A DNA stretch of 13,585 nt from Chrysochromulina parva (lineage: Eukaryota; Haptophyta; Prymnesiales; Chrysochromulinaceae): assembly GCA_002887195.1 (NCBI GenBank), contig PJAB01001569.1, positions 1-13,585 of the forward strand. The letters run 5' to 3'. Each line of letters begins with the position of its first letter. Positions within the stretch are counted from its first letter, which is position 1. This document shows positions 6,579 to 13,585 of this stretch, one piece after another. The notes below the pieces were generated by a model. The model searched no databases. It saw only the letters and a list, made by a program, of their open reading frames with translations, and had not been told where the DNA came from. The translations under genes were made by a program, and so were the position numbers.

Positions 6579-9500
6579 TCAGGCGGTCCTGAGCACCTCC
6601 TCAACGAGAAAGCGTGCTTGCGCGGCCGGCCTCATCGGCGGCGTGAGACCAAAGAGGATGCCGCCATCGGCCGTGCCCGCCCTCCTCCAAGGCTCTTGGC
6701 TGTAAAATTGCTCACGCAAGCGCACGCGCTCGGCGGCGAGGTCCGCGCGCATGCGTCTCATCAGCTGGTCGTGCCACACCACGTCTGTCCAGGCGGCAAA
6801 GACAGGGCGGAGCACGCGCTCTCGCGCCCTCTCCGCCAGGACCGCTTCCTCCCGGCGCTGCCGCACGCATGCAGAGGCATGCGCTGCTAGCGTGCCGAGG
6901 GCGCGGCTGATGAGCAGCAGCCTCCAGCGCGCAAGGCAGCGGAAGGCCGCGTCACTCAAGCTTGGATCGGCCCGCAGAGCGCCGCTCAGAACAGCAAGGT
7001 TCCGTGACTGCCGTTGCGCTTCGCGCCGCGCGTCGGCGGCATGAGACTTGAGCGCCCACCAGCATCGAAGCGTGAGGGCTTCAAGGGTGACCCGCTCTAG
7101 AGTCGCCGCGACCGCCGCCGCCGCATACTCTCGCCACCAGCAGTCGAGGATGCGAGCGCGCTGCTTGCTGGCGACGCGCGCACGCACCTCAAGGGAGATG
7201 CGACGCAGCACGGTGCGATGGGCGCAGAAGGCTGCAAGAGCACGCAGATGCGTGCGGCACACATTCTCGGCGACGTGCTTCTGCACACGGCGCGCGCGCA
7301 CAAGGACCTGGCACAGCCGTATGAGCGCGCGCCAATGACTCGCAAGGCACTCGTGCGCGCGACGCTGCTGAGCATCGGCGATGCGCTGCCGGATGGCCAA
7401 GGCATGCCGCCACGTGCGCCAGCTGCGGGCTCGGATTCCGTAGGTCGTCCGGCGCGCGGCGCAGAGCGCGGCGGCACGCAGGCGCTCGAGACGGCGAGTG
7501 CGATGGTGCGACGGGAGCAGCCAGTCGACCAGAGCACGCTGTGCCAGCCGGCGGCAGTCATGCTCCACGGCACGCTGTGTAGCAGCGCGCTCGTTGCACA
7601 CGGCATTGAAGGCGGCAAATGCACGCCGCGCCAACCGGCGGCAGTCATGCTCCACGGCACGCTGTGTGGCAGCGCGCTCGTCGCGCAAGTCATCTCTCAA
7701 CGCCTCCACACTGGCTGCCTGGAGGCGCCGAGCAGTCCGCGAGTTGCGCCAGTGCGACTGCGCCATCAGCGGCTGAGCGAGGCACCACTGGCGGTGGAGG
7801 GCGAGCGAGCGGAGAGCGCACATGCCGCGCCGCTGGCGGGAGTGGGCGACAGCGGCGGCGGAGCGCACGCGCGCGGCGCTGCACTCCCGCCAAGCCGCAA
7901 GCATCCCCCTCAGGCGACACGCCCTCGTGGCATCCAGACCCTCACGCGTCAGCCGCTGTATCCGCACGAAGCTCGTGAGACGCCCGAGGGCCGCTGTGGT
8001 GCCCGCACGACGCGCGTGTTGCTCGCACGTCGAGCGAAGCAGCAGCCGATCTGCCGTCCGCTGCGCCGCGCTCGCCGTGAGCGCGCGAAGATGAGGGCCA
8101 GCCACCCGAGTCTTGCCGCCGTCCTCCGGCTCTGTCCTCTCGAGCACGAGCACCAGCACGGCCCACCGGCTCCACGTGTCACGGAGCGCCTTTGCATGCC
8201 TCCTCTCCGCGTGTTCGCCCTCGGCTCGCCGCAACGCGCACTCGCGTCGCCAGCGTGCCCACCAACGGAGGTGACGCACCGTCCGCACCTCCACCGACTT
8301 GTGCGCACGCCATGCGGCCGCCGACCTCCAACTGCTCCAACGGCTCCAGAAAGCGGCGCGGCGGCTTTCCCTGAGCGCCATGGTCATCGCGTGGGAGGAG
8401 GTATGGAGCCGAGCGCACCGCATGGTGTCGAGGTGCCATCTGGCCACGACAGTCGCGGTGCGGGCTGCACGGTGCGCCGCCGCCCCCCGCAGCAGCAGCT
8501 GCCGCTTCCGCTCGCCCCTCTGCCAAAGCAAGAGCCACGCGCCCGCTGCACGCGCCAAGGAGATGCTCTGCGCCCGAGACGCGCTCGTCATACTCATGAC
8601 CAATGTAGCGAGGCGTGAGGCTGCAAAAGCGCGCCACGCAGAGAATGTCGCCGCCCTCCGGTGCGCCCGAATGGTGACGGCGACCTCAAAATGCCACTGG
8701 CGGCGCGCAGCTTCCACAAGGAGGCACCGGAGCCCATGCCGTTGGCCAAGCGTACGCACTGCGCGTGCGATCGCCACGCTCTCCACGCGCGCCTCGTGGC
8801 GGCTATGCACCGCCCATCTCTCGAGTTGCCGCCGCCGCACATGGCCCAGCGCGTGGGCGTGTAGCTCGCCCCTTGTCTGGCGAACTCGAGCGAGCGTGCA
8901 AGCGGTGTGTCGCCACTGCCGCGCGGCATGCACCTGCCGTTGGCGTCGGGCGCACGCGAGTCTCATATGGTCAGCGTCGAGAATTCGACGGCGCTCACCC
9001 GCCACCATCCGCCAGGACGTCAGCGCAAGCGGGAGCATCGTCCGCAATCGATGGCGGTGAGCCTCCCGACATGCCTCCTCCCACCACTCTCGCTGCGCTC
9101 CAAATGCCTTTGCTCCGTCCAGCCAGCGCGCCCATCCCATGCTGGCAGAGAGCGACCCACTCAGCGCACTGAGGCACTCGGCAGCCGTCGCCAGCAGGCG
9201 CTGCTGACGCCGGTTCTTCCCTAGGGCCATCAACCCATTGACCATGCCCCGCTCAGTGGCAGCACTAGCCGCGCAAGCGGCCCTCGCCGCTGCAAGGCCC
9301 CTCGAGTGTACACGCTCGCGCCAACGCTGCATCGACCTTCCCAGCCGCTGGCGTCGCGCCCATGTCGCGCCACACTCGAGAATGAGCTGCGACCTTACAC
9401 TTGCCTCAAACGCATGCCGCCAGTTGCGCATGCCGCCGCGCCGCCCTGCCGTGGCGAAGGCGGTGGCGCCAGTCTCCTCGAGAGTGGCCCCGTCGCTGAG

Positions 9501-11204
9501 TGCGTGCGACTGAGCTCGCCAACGCGACCACGCTCGGCAGCGCACCTGCGCACGAGACCAATCGATGGCGCGCGGAGTTGGGGGGCGCGGCGGCTCTGCG
9601 GCACCCAGACCGAGCGTCTGCGGCGCCCAGACGGGGCGCCCACGAGCGTCTTCATAGCGGCATCGGCGCCGCCACCGTGCCCATCGGTATGCTTGAGGCG
9701 CCCAGCAGCGGACCAGTGCACGCGTGAGGCGGCAGCGGGTGATGTGCTTGCTGCACACGTCCGCACGCTCCGCGACCGCTGCCTCGAACTGCATCCGCAA
9801 CCACCACGAGCGCAGCATCGCCACGTACTGCTCACGGTGCGTACGAAGTGCTGCGATGCGGACAGCGGAGTGGCAGCCCTTCGTAACAGCTACCCAGGCC
9901 GTCCAGCTGCGCGTCAAGCGGCGAGGCCTACGAAAGGCCTGCGCGGTCGCACGCAGGGAGTGCCGCGGGGATAGCGCGGCGAGCGGGCTGGTGGGATCGG
10001 CGGCGGGCGTGCGGGCGGGCGTGCTCGCGTGCGAGCCGAAGGGGGACGCAAGCGGCGAGGTGCGACCTCGAGCCGGTGAGATACGATTTCGAGCCTCGGA
10101 CACCGCAGCGGCTGCGGCAGCCCGCCTTCGCCCGGTGGCACTCTCCTGACGCCACCGTGCCCATAAGCTCAGCAAGCGCCCAGCAAGACGGCGTCGGCCG
10201 CGGTGCATCGCCACACGGAAGCGCGCCGCGAAGGAGCGCCACGCCCCAAACGTGAGCGCCTGCAGGGACAAGCGCCGATGCGTCTCTGCTGCGAGGCAAG
10301 CCTCGACCGCCCGCCGCGTCAACAGCGTCGCTACGTAAGAGGCGCGACGGTTGTGCGAGGCAGGTTGGCTGGGGTCGGCTGGTGGTGTCAGCGGCGGTAG
10401 CGGCGGCGGCGGCGGCGGCGGTGGCGCCGGCGGCGGCGGCGGAGCGTACAGGGCAGCAACTGGCGATAGCACGAGCCGCTCCACGGCTCTGAAGAGCCCG
10501 ATCTCGGTCGGCGAGAAGTTCTCGACGGCATCAGCAGACTGCAGCTGGGACAGCCGAGCACGTTTGCCAGCTTCGTTGCTCTCATCCCAAGCCAACGGCG
10601 GCGACTGTGGCACTGCCGTGCCATCCTCAAGCAGCAGCCGCCGTCGAACGCTGCCCGTCGTAGCAGCGCTCGTGGCAGGAGCAAGTGCGAGCGCAGTGCG
10701 TGGGGCGGAGGATTTACCAGCTCGGCTTAAAGTTGTCTGAGGCCCTTTGGGCGGTTGGCGTTGGACTGGTCTAGACGTGGACGGTGCAGCGCCGGCCTTC
10801 ACCTTCACGCCCGGCCGCACTGCTTGTACGGCTCCGTCACTTTTGGCTGCGACCTTGACCGCCTTGATGGCATTGGGCGTCGATTGCCTAGCCATTAATC
10901 GCGCCCTCCACCCGCTGTAACTTGTGTCCACGCCCTCGCTGCACTGCAGCAGCACACGGTAGATGTGGGCATCCTCTGCCGGCTGGATGCCATGGCGTGG
11001 CAAGACGATTTCGTATGCACGCAAAAGATGGATCAGCGTCAATGGCCCTCCACCGTCTGCAAAAGATTCGTGCGCACGCCGTGCCTCTTCGAGTATCGCG
11101 AGGAGTACCGGGAGCAGCGGCGTTGGCATCACCGCGATGTGAGAGAAAAATTGTCCCTCTTTCACACATGCTGAACCCCATGGTGATTGATGCCTTCTTT
11201 TCAT
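6579..11204 (-). CDS. Sfi1-like centrin-binding tryptophan-repeat protein
   Basis: The 1541-residue, Arg/Ala-rich protein has more than 50 tryptophans, mostly in repeated helical units of the form W-x-x-W or F-x-x-W with surrounding Arg and Leu, spaced roughly 25-40 residues apart. Examples are FGAWRSFAARFRVA, LLSLWARWRQES, FWSRWSSWRSAAAW and LRWWARWRREC. This matches the Sfi1 repeat that binds centrin at spindle pole bodies, centrioles and basal bodies. Residues about 26-105 form a different, globular-looking N-terminal region containing LTLIHLLRAYEIVLPRHGI. A polyproline stretch (about 253-275) precedes the repeats. Residues about 1174-1224 hold two nearly identical repeats from a recent duplication. 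The ATG at 11204 is used; Met26 (11129) is an alternative. No intron is visible. The family call rests on repeat pattern only, so another Trp-rich coiled protein is possible. Confidence 0.72.
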   Translation of the reverse strand: MKRRHQSPWGSACVKEGQFFSHIAVMPTPLLPVLLAILEEARRAHESFADGGGPLTLIHLLRAYEIVLPRHGIQPAEDAHIYRVLLQCSEGVDTSYSGWRARLMARQSTPNAIKAVKVAAKSDGAVQAVRPGVKVKAGAAPSTSRPVQRQPPKGPQTTLSRAGKSSAPRTALALAPATSAATTGSVRRRLLLEDGTAVPQSPPLAWDESNEAGKRARLSQLQSADAVENFSPTEIGLFRAVERLVLSPVAALYAPPPPPAPPPPPPPPLPPLTPPADPSQPASHNRRASYVATLLTRRAVEACLAAETHRRLSLQALTFGAWRSFAARFRVAMHRGRRRLAGRLLSLWARWRQESATGRRRAAAAAAVSEARNRISPARGRTSPLASPFGSHASTPARTPAADPTSPLAALSPRHSLRATAQAFRRPRRLTRSWTAWVAVTKGCHSAVRIAALRTHREQYVAMLRSWWLRMQFEAAVAERADVCSKHITRCRLTRALVRCWAPQAYRWARWRRRCRYEDARGRPVWAPQTLGLGAAEPPRPPTPRAIDWSRAQVRCRAWSRWRAQSHALSDGATLEETGATAFATAGRRGGMRNWRHAFEASVRSQLILECGATWARRQRLGRSMQRWRERVHSRGLAAARAACAASAATERGMVNGLMALGKNRRQQRLLATAAECLSALSGSLSASMGWARWLDGAKAFGAQREWWEEACREAHRHRLRTMLPLALTSWRMVAGERRRILDADHMRLACARRQRQVHAARQWRHTACTLARVRQTRGELHAHALGHVRRRQLERWAVHSRHEARVESVAIARAVRTLGQRHGLRCLLVEAARRQWHFEVAVTIRAHRRAATFSAWRAFAASRLATLVMSMTSASRAQSISLARAAGAWLLLWQRGERKRQLLLRGAAAHRAARTATVVARWHLDTMRCARLHTSSHAMTMALRESRRAAFWSRWSSWRSAAAWRAHKSVEVRTVRHLRWWARWRRECALRRAEGEHAERRHAKALRDTWSRWAVLVLVLERTEPEDGGKTRVAGPHLRALTASAAQRTADRLLLRSTCEQHARRAGTTAALGRLTSFVRIQRLTREGLDATRACRLRGMLAAWRECSAARVRSAAAVAHSRQRRGMCALRSLALHRQWCLAQPLMAQSHWRNSRTARRLQAASVEALRDDLRDERAATQRAVEHDCRRLARRAFAAFNAVCNERAATQRAVEHDCRRLAQRALVDWLLPSHHRTRRLERLRAAALCAARRTTYGIRARSWRTWRHALAIRQRIADAQQRRAHECLASHWRALIRLCQVLVRARRVQKHVAENVCRTHLRALAAFCAHRTVLRRISLEVRARVASKQRARILDCWWREYAAAAVAATLERVTLEALTLRCWWALKSHAADARREAQRQSRNLAVLSGALRADPSLSDAAFRCLARWRLLLISRALGTLAAHASACVRQRREEAVLAERARERVLRPVFAAWTDVVWHDQLMRRMRADLAAERVRLREQFYSQEPWRRAGTADGGILFGLTPPMRPAAQARFLVEEVLRTA
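7534..7684 (-). repeat. Recent internal duplication of a 29-codon Sfi1-type unit
   Basis: The 64-bp segments 7534-7597 and 7621-7684 differ at only 5 positions and are offset by 87 bp, exactly 29 codons, so the frame is kept. Both encode the peptide ERAATQRAVEHDCRRLA. The 23-bp pieces between and after the copies are not alike. Confidence 0.9.
10388..10446 (-). repeat. GGC-rich microsatellite encoding polyproline
   Basis: A nearly pure run of GGC/GCG triplets with a few interruptions encodes, on the minus strand, two proline runs split by an alanine in the Sfi1-like protein. It sits between the disordered N-terminal linker and the tryptophan repeats. Triplet expansion or contraction would keep the reading frame. 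Confidence 0.85.
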
Positions 11205-11497
11205 ACCCGTAGCTGACCTTTTTGCTTAGCTGACCTTTTTTTGCTCATCTTGACGCTATTACGCATCGTGTCGCGATACGGAATACACTCCGACATGTGT
11301 GCGCACGGCACGCACAGGCCTGCAGCACAGGCCCATTGATTCCGCCTCTCATGGCACGACGGTTTCCCCATCGCCTCGTGGTTGCGCACAGTCCACCCTC
11401 TCGACCCTCGCGTGCTCGCGCACGTCAGCACACGGCAGCGGCTTCGCCGTCGTAGCAGCCGGAGCCGCCGCAGCCGCCTGCCGCATCCCCTGATTGC
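11205..11497 (-). promoter_or_regulatory. Sfi1-like gene upstream region with tandem AGCAAAAAGGTCAGCTA element
   Basis: This 293-bp spacer holds the 3' end of the NOV_C-like gene and the promoter or leader of the Sfi1-like gene, both on the minus strand. Directly upstream of the Sfi1-like ATG, plus 11210-11226 and 11227-11245 are tandem copies that read AGCAAAAAGGTCAGCTA on the minus strand, the distal copy having two extra A residues. The composite CAGCTAAGCAAAAAG (plus 11218-11232) matches 14 of 15 bases of the element before GluRS. I see no gene or RNA in the rest of the spacer. Confidence 0.5.
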
Positions 11498-12460
11498 TCA
11501 CGCCCGCGCGCTCATCGCCGGAACGACGACGTGGAGGACCCGCCGTCGGGCCCCCGCCGCCGTTTCGCCGCCGCTCCAGAGGGCGACCGTGTCGGCCGGG
11601 ATGCGGATCTCGATCTTCAGCTCGCGCGTGGAGTTCGGCTTCTTGGGGGGGCGCGCCGGGTCCTCATGGGCCTTGATGCCGGCCACCTTGACGTCCACCT
11701 CGACCTCCTCGAACCCGCCGTCGCCGTTCCGGTTGGGGTACTCGACCAGGATGTCGTACGGCCGGCCCATCTCGAAGTCCTTGTTCAGCCATTTGATGAC
11801 CGCCGTCGTGCCCAGCTCCGCGCGGAGGCGGCACACCTCGAGAAACTCGCCGATCTGGCCGAGGATCGCTGGGTCCTGCGCGTCGCCCGCGTCTGCTCCG
11901 CCGCCCGCCGCGCCCGCCGCCGCCAGGCGCGCGGCGTGGTAGAGGCGCACCACGCCGAGCGGCTCGACGGGCTGCGCCGTCAGGGCGTGCCACGCCGCGA
12001 CGGCGTGCTCATGGACCGTTCCCGAGTACTCGTGCGCCAGCTGACGCGCCACCGTGCCCAGGTAGCTCAGGAACTCCGTGTAGCTCGCGTCCGTGATGAG
12101 CGTGCGGTCGGTGGCCTCGAGCGTGGCTGCGTGCGCCTCGGACAGGACGATGAGCCCGATGCATTGTAGGGCGTAGCCGTCGTTGGAGCGCGGCCTTGTC
12201 AGCCGCTTCAAGAAGCGCTTCACGAGCGTCGCGCTGTAGTTCTCCGACTTGGGCTTCGCGGTGTCGGGTGGCCACTGATTTTGCAGCGAGTAGGCGATGG
12301 TCTTCGAGAGCCTTGGCGCGCGTCCCGGCACAAAGTCGGCCGCGCCGATCTCGAGGACCACGAATGCTCCGGCTCCTTGTACTCCGTCGGGGAGCGGCGA
12401 CAGCGGGACGGCGACCTCCGTTGGCGTTGGCGGCACCGACGCCGCGTCGCATGTCGGCAT
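11498..12460 (-). CDS. Hypothetical protein with C-terminal NOV_C/DUF3883-like (PD-(D/E)XK-like) domain
   Basis: The protein is 320 residues. Residues about 1-175 (LEIGAADFVPGRAPRLSKTI and beyond) are unrecognised but look folded. After an Ala/Gly linker (about 175-195), residues about 198-290 have the order expected of NOV_C (DUF3883): a helix with GEFLEV (204-209), then VIKWLNKDFEMGRPYDILVE with Asp236, then VEVDVKV with Asp256 and Lys258. This fits D...(D/E)xK of the nuclease-like fold found at the C-terminus of plant NO VEIN and in bacterial restriction-associated proteins. The assignment is made from motif memory and is tentative. The ATG at 12460 is the first in frame, although the frame stays open upstream to a GTG at 12727, and it has A at -3. 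The gene is divergent from the neighbouring plus-strand gene. Catalytic activity is not established. Confidence 0.6.
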   Translation of the reverse strand: MPTCDAASVPPTPTEVAVPLSPLPDGVQGAGAFVVLEIGAADFVPGRAPRLSKTIAYSLQNQWPPDTAKPKSENYSATLVKRFLKRLTRPRSNDGYALQCIGLIVLSEAHAATLEATDRTLITDASYTEFLSYLGTVARQLAHEYSGTVHEHAVAAWHALTAQPVEPLGVVRLYHAARLAAAGAAGGGADAGDAQDPAILGQIGEFLEVCRLRAELGTTAVIKWLNKDFEMGRPYDILVEYPNRNGDGGFEEVEVDVKVAGIKAHEDPARPPKKPNSTRELKIEIRIPADTVALWSGGETAAGARRRVLHVVVPAMSARA

Positions 12461-12742
12461 CCTTCCCAACACGGGGTGCAGCAGAAAGCTACCCAATTTG
12501 GGAGCAAGGTTTTCGTTCCCAAATTTGTAAAAGTTCCAACGTAACAGCGACACAACCCCCGAGGTGCTCGAGCAGAGCGATCGAGATCCCACATCTCGTA
12601 GCTCGTGACGACATCTACCTTGCTCCCTAATTGGGTGGTCTTCCCAAATTGGAACCTCGGCGTGGCCGCCGTCGTGTCGCTGCTCCGCCGCCCCGCAGCC
12701 GCGCTTCTTCGCCAGCCGTGTGTGCACGTGAGTGCGAGCGCG
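12461..12742. promoter_or_regulatory. Divergent promoter region with multiple inverted AT-containing motifs
   Basis: The 282 bp between two divergent ATGs contain an AT-richer patch unlike its surroundings. ACCCAATTTGGGAGCAAGGT (12491-12510) is inverted at 12617-12636 with one mismatch. GTTCCAA (12533-12539) is inverted at 12649-12655, and CAGCGACAC (12545-12553) at 12674-12682. TTCCCAAATT appears at 12516-12525 and again in direct orientation at 12641-12650. AATTTGGGA (12495-12503) and TCCCAAATT (12517-12525) could form a local hairpin. Each gene thus has ACCTTGCTCCC-(A/T)AATTGGGT in its own sense orientation, about 30 bp (minus gene) and 106 bp (plus gene) before its ATG. A bidirectional promoter or a decayed repeat are the two readings. 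Confidence 0.5.
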
Positions 12743-13572
12743 ATGCGCCGAGCGGGTAAGGAGCCGGCTGCTTCTCCCGACGCCGACCTCGCGGGGCCGG
12801 CGCGTCGGACCCGCCAGCGGACGCAGAGTCGCGGCCCTCCGCAGCTCGACTTGTTTGCATCGCCATCGGTGGCTTCTGGGCCGGGGCGCGCGCTGCCGCC
12901 CGCGGGCGTGGGCTTGCCGATTCCGTTTCCTCTGGAGGCCGCGCCCGTGCAGGGGTCCATCCTTTGCTTACCCGCGCCCTCGGACGGGGGTCCGGCGCAA
13001 GCCTCGCCGCCTCTTCTCGTGGGCGCTCTCCTTTTGCCTGGCAGCGCCCTGCAGGCAAGGTTGCGGATCGGCTTCGAACCACGTCCACCGAAGTATCGGG
13101 GCGAGGGAGAGCAACTGGAAGCCCTCGAGGCTGGTGGCCTTTCTGAGATCATTACGTGTGCGGAGCTCGAGCCGTGCAAGGTCATCGCCCTCGTCGAGCA
13201 CTGCGTCGAGGCGCTGGACTTTGCGGTCGATCGTGCCCCGTTCCCTCAGCCCCAGCCCCTCGTGGCGGCGCTCTCCTTGGAGTGGGAGGATCTCAACGAC
13301 GTGGTGCGCGCGCGCGCCGCCCCTTGCGCCCGTACGTTGCCCACCTCCACCCAGTCTTTTGACACTGTGCCGACGCCCCGCAGTTGGATCTGGCCACCAT
13401 CCTTGTGCGCGCCGGCGCTCCGGTCGATATCAAGGACCATGCGCGCGGGGGGGTGACGGCGGAAGAGCTGTACCGCGCGAAACCCTTTGCGAGCTGCTTC
13501 AAGGATTCACGGCCCGTCACCACCTTGCGCAGGTGGCAGCGCATGCTCCTCGGCGAGTCTGACAGCGAGTAG
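12743..13572 (+). CDS. Hypothetical ankyrin-like repeat protein, probably two exons
   Basis: Exon 1 is read from the first in-frame ATG at 12743 (G at -3); the frame is open further upstream only to a GTG. Its N-terminal part is Arg/Pro/Ser-rich and probably disordered. From about residue 135 it becomes folded (RLRIGFEPRPPKYRGEG and beyond). The frame then degrades after LSLEWEDLND and stops at 13454-13456. Another frame, 13384-13572, supplies LDLATILVRAGAPVDIKD plus GVTAEEL, a good ankyrin helix-turn-helix. Joining them across a GT-AG intron (13304-13383 or 13301-13383, both phase 0) gives a continuous ankyrin-like repeat and a protein of 249 or 248 residues ending GESDSE. Ankyrin repeats mediate protein binding; the partner is unknown. 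The span given includes the intron. Confidence 0.6.
13304..13383 (+). other. Predicted spliceosomal intron, about 80 nt
   Basis: The donor is GTGCGC at 13304 (or GTGGTG at 13301, same phase). A pyrimidine-rich stretch containing CTTTT precedes the acceptor CCCCGCAG at 13376-13383. A tempting GTACGT at 13332 is out of phase with exon 2. The ankyrin-like sequence becomes continuous after removal. Confidence 0.55.
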
Positions 13573-13585
13573 GTTGCTCGAGAGA

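Noticed and set aside
7218..8618. 466-codon plus-strand open frame opposite the Sfi1-like gene
   Set aside because: It is antisense to the Trp-repeat frame, with Arg/Ala/Pro-rich low-complexity sequence and no recognisable motif. Its internal repeat only mirrors the duplication on the other strand.
12491..12636. Terminal inverted repeats of a small transposon
   Set aside because: The outer arms match 19 of 20 bases, but I see no target-site duplication. The inner motifs are not in mirror order, and the flanks belong to two promoters. It is kept only as an alternative reading.
12461..12727. N-terminal extension of the NOV_C-like protein
   Set aside because: The frame is open but contains no ATG upstream of 12460; it begins only at a GTG and translates the inverted-motif promoter region.
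13332..13383. 52-nt intron using the GTACGT donor
   Set aside because: The sites look good, but this donor leaves one base of a codon and shifts exon 2 out of the ankyrin-like frame.

Overview
The window looks like nuclear DNA of a GC-rich, gene-dense unicellular eukaryote, most likely a flagellated microalga of haptophyte or similar type. The lineage call is a low-confidence inference. Evidence for a eukaryote: a secreted protein with about 19 EGF-like modules, a eukaryotic-type glutamyl-tRNA synthetase carrying a WHEP domain, an Sfi1-like (centrin-binding) tryptophan-repeat protein, and an ankyrin-like coding region that is restored only by removing a short GT-AG intron. I see no operons, bacterial-type ribosome binding sites, CRISPR arrays, insertion sequences or tRNA/rRNA genes.

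Layout. 1-114 (minus): the first 38 codons of a gene leaving the left edge, too short to identify. 115-300: a divergent promoter region. 301-2946 (plus): signal peptide, EGF array and an unusual Cys-rich tail. 2947-3685: a convergent 3' intergenic region with two small tandem repeats and a possible hairpin. 3686-6421 (minus): cytosolic-type GluRS with an N-terminal WHEP domain. 6422-6578: a short spacer. 6579-11204 (minus): a 1541-residue Sfi1-like repeat protein. 11205-11497: a spacer with a tandem repeat just upstream of the Sfi1-like start codon. 11498-12460 (minus): a 320-residue protein whose C-terminus resembles the NOV_C/DUF3883 PD-(D/E)XK-like domain. 12461-12742: a divergent promoter region rich in short AT-containing inverted motifs. 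12743-13572 (plus): a probably two-exon gene with ankyrin-like repeats at its C-terminus.

The genes do not form an obvious pathway: extracellular or adhesive (EGF), translation (GluRS), centriole or basal body (Sfi1-like), and two of unclear role. The most interesting signals are regulatory. A near-identical 15-bp motif lies just upstream of both the Sfi1-like and GluRS starts, and a set of inverted motifs lies between the two right-hand divergent genes. At the protein level, the notable points are the paired CX3CX3CX3C tail on the EGF protein and the NOV_C-like domain. Long open frames on the opposite strand of the main genes are common here and are treated as GC-driven shadows.
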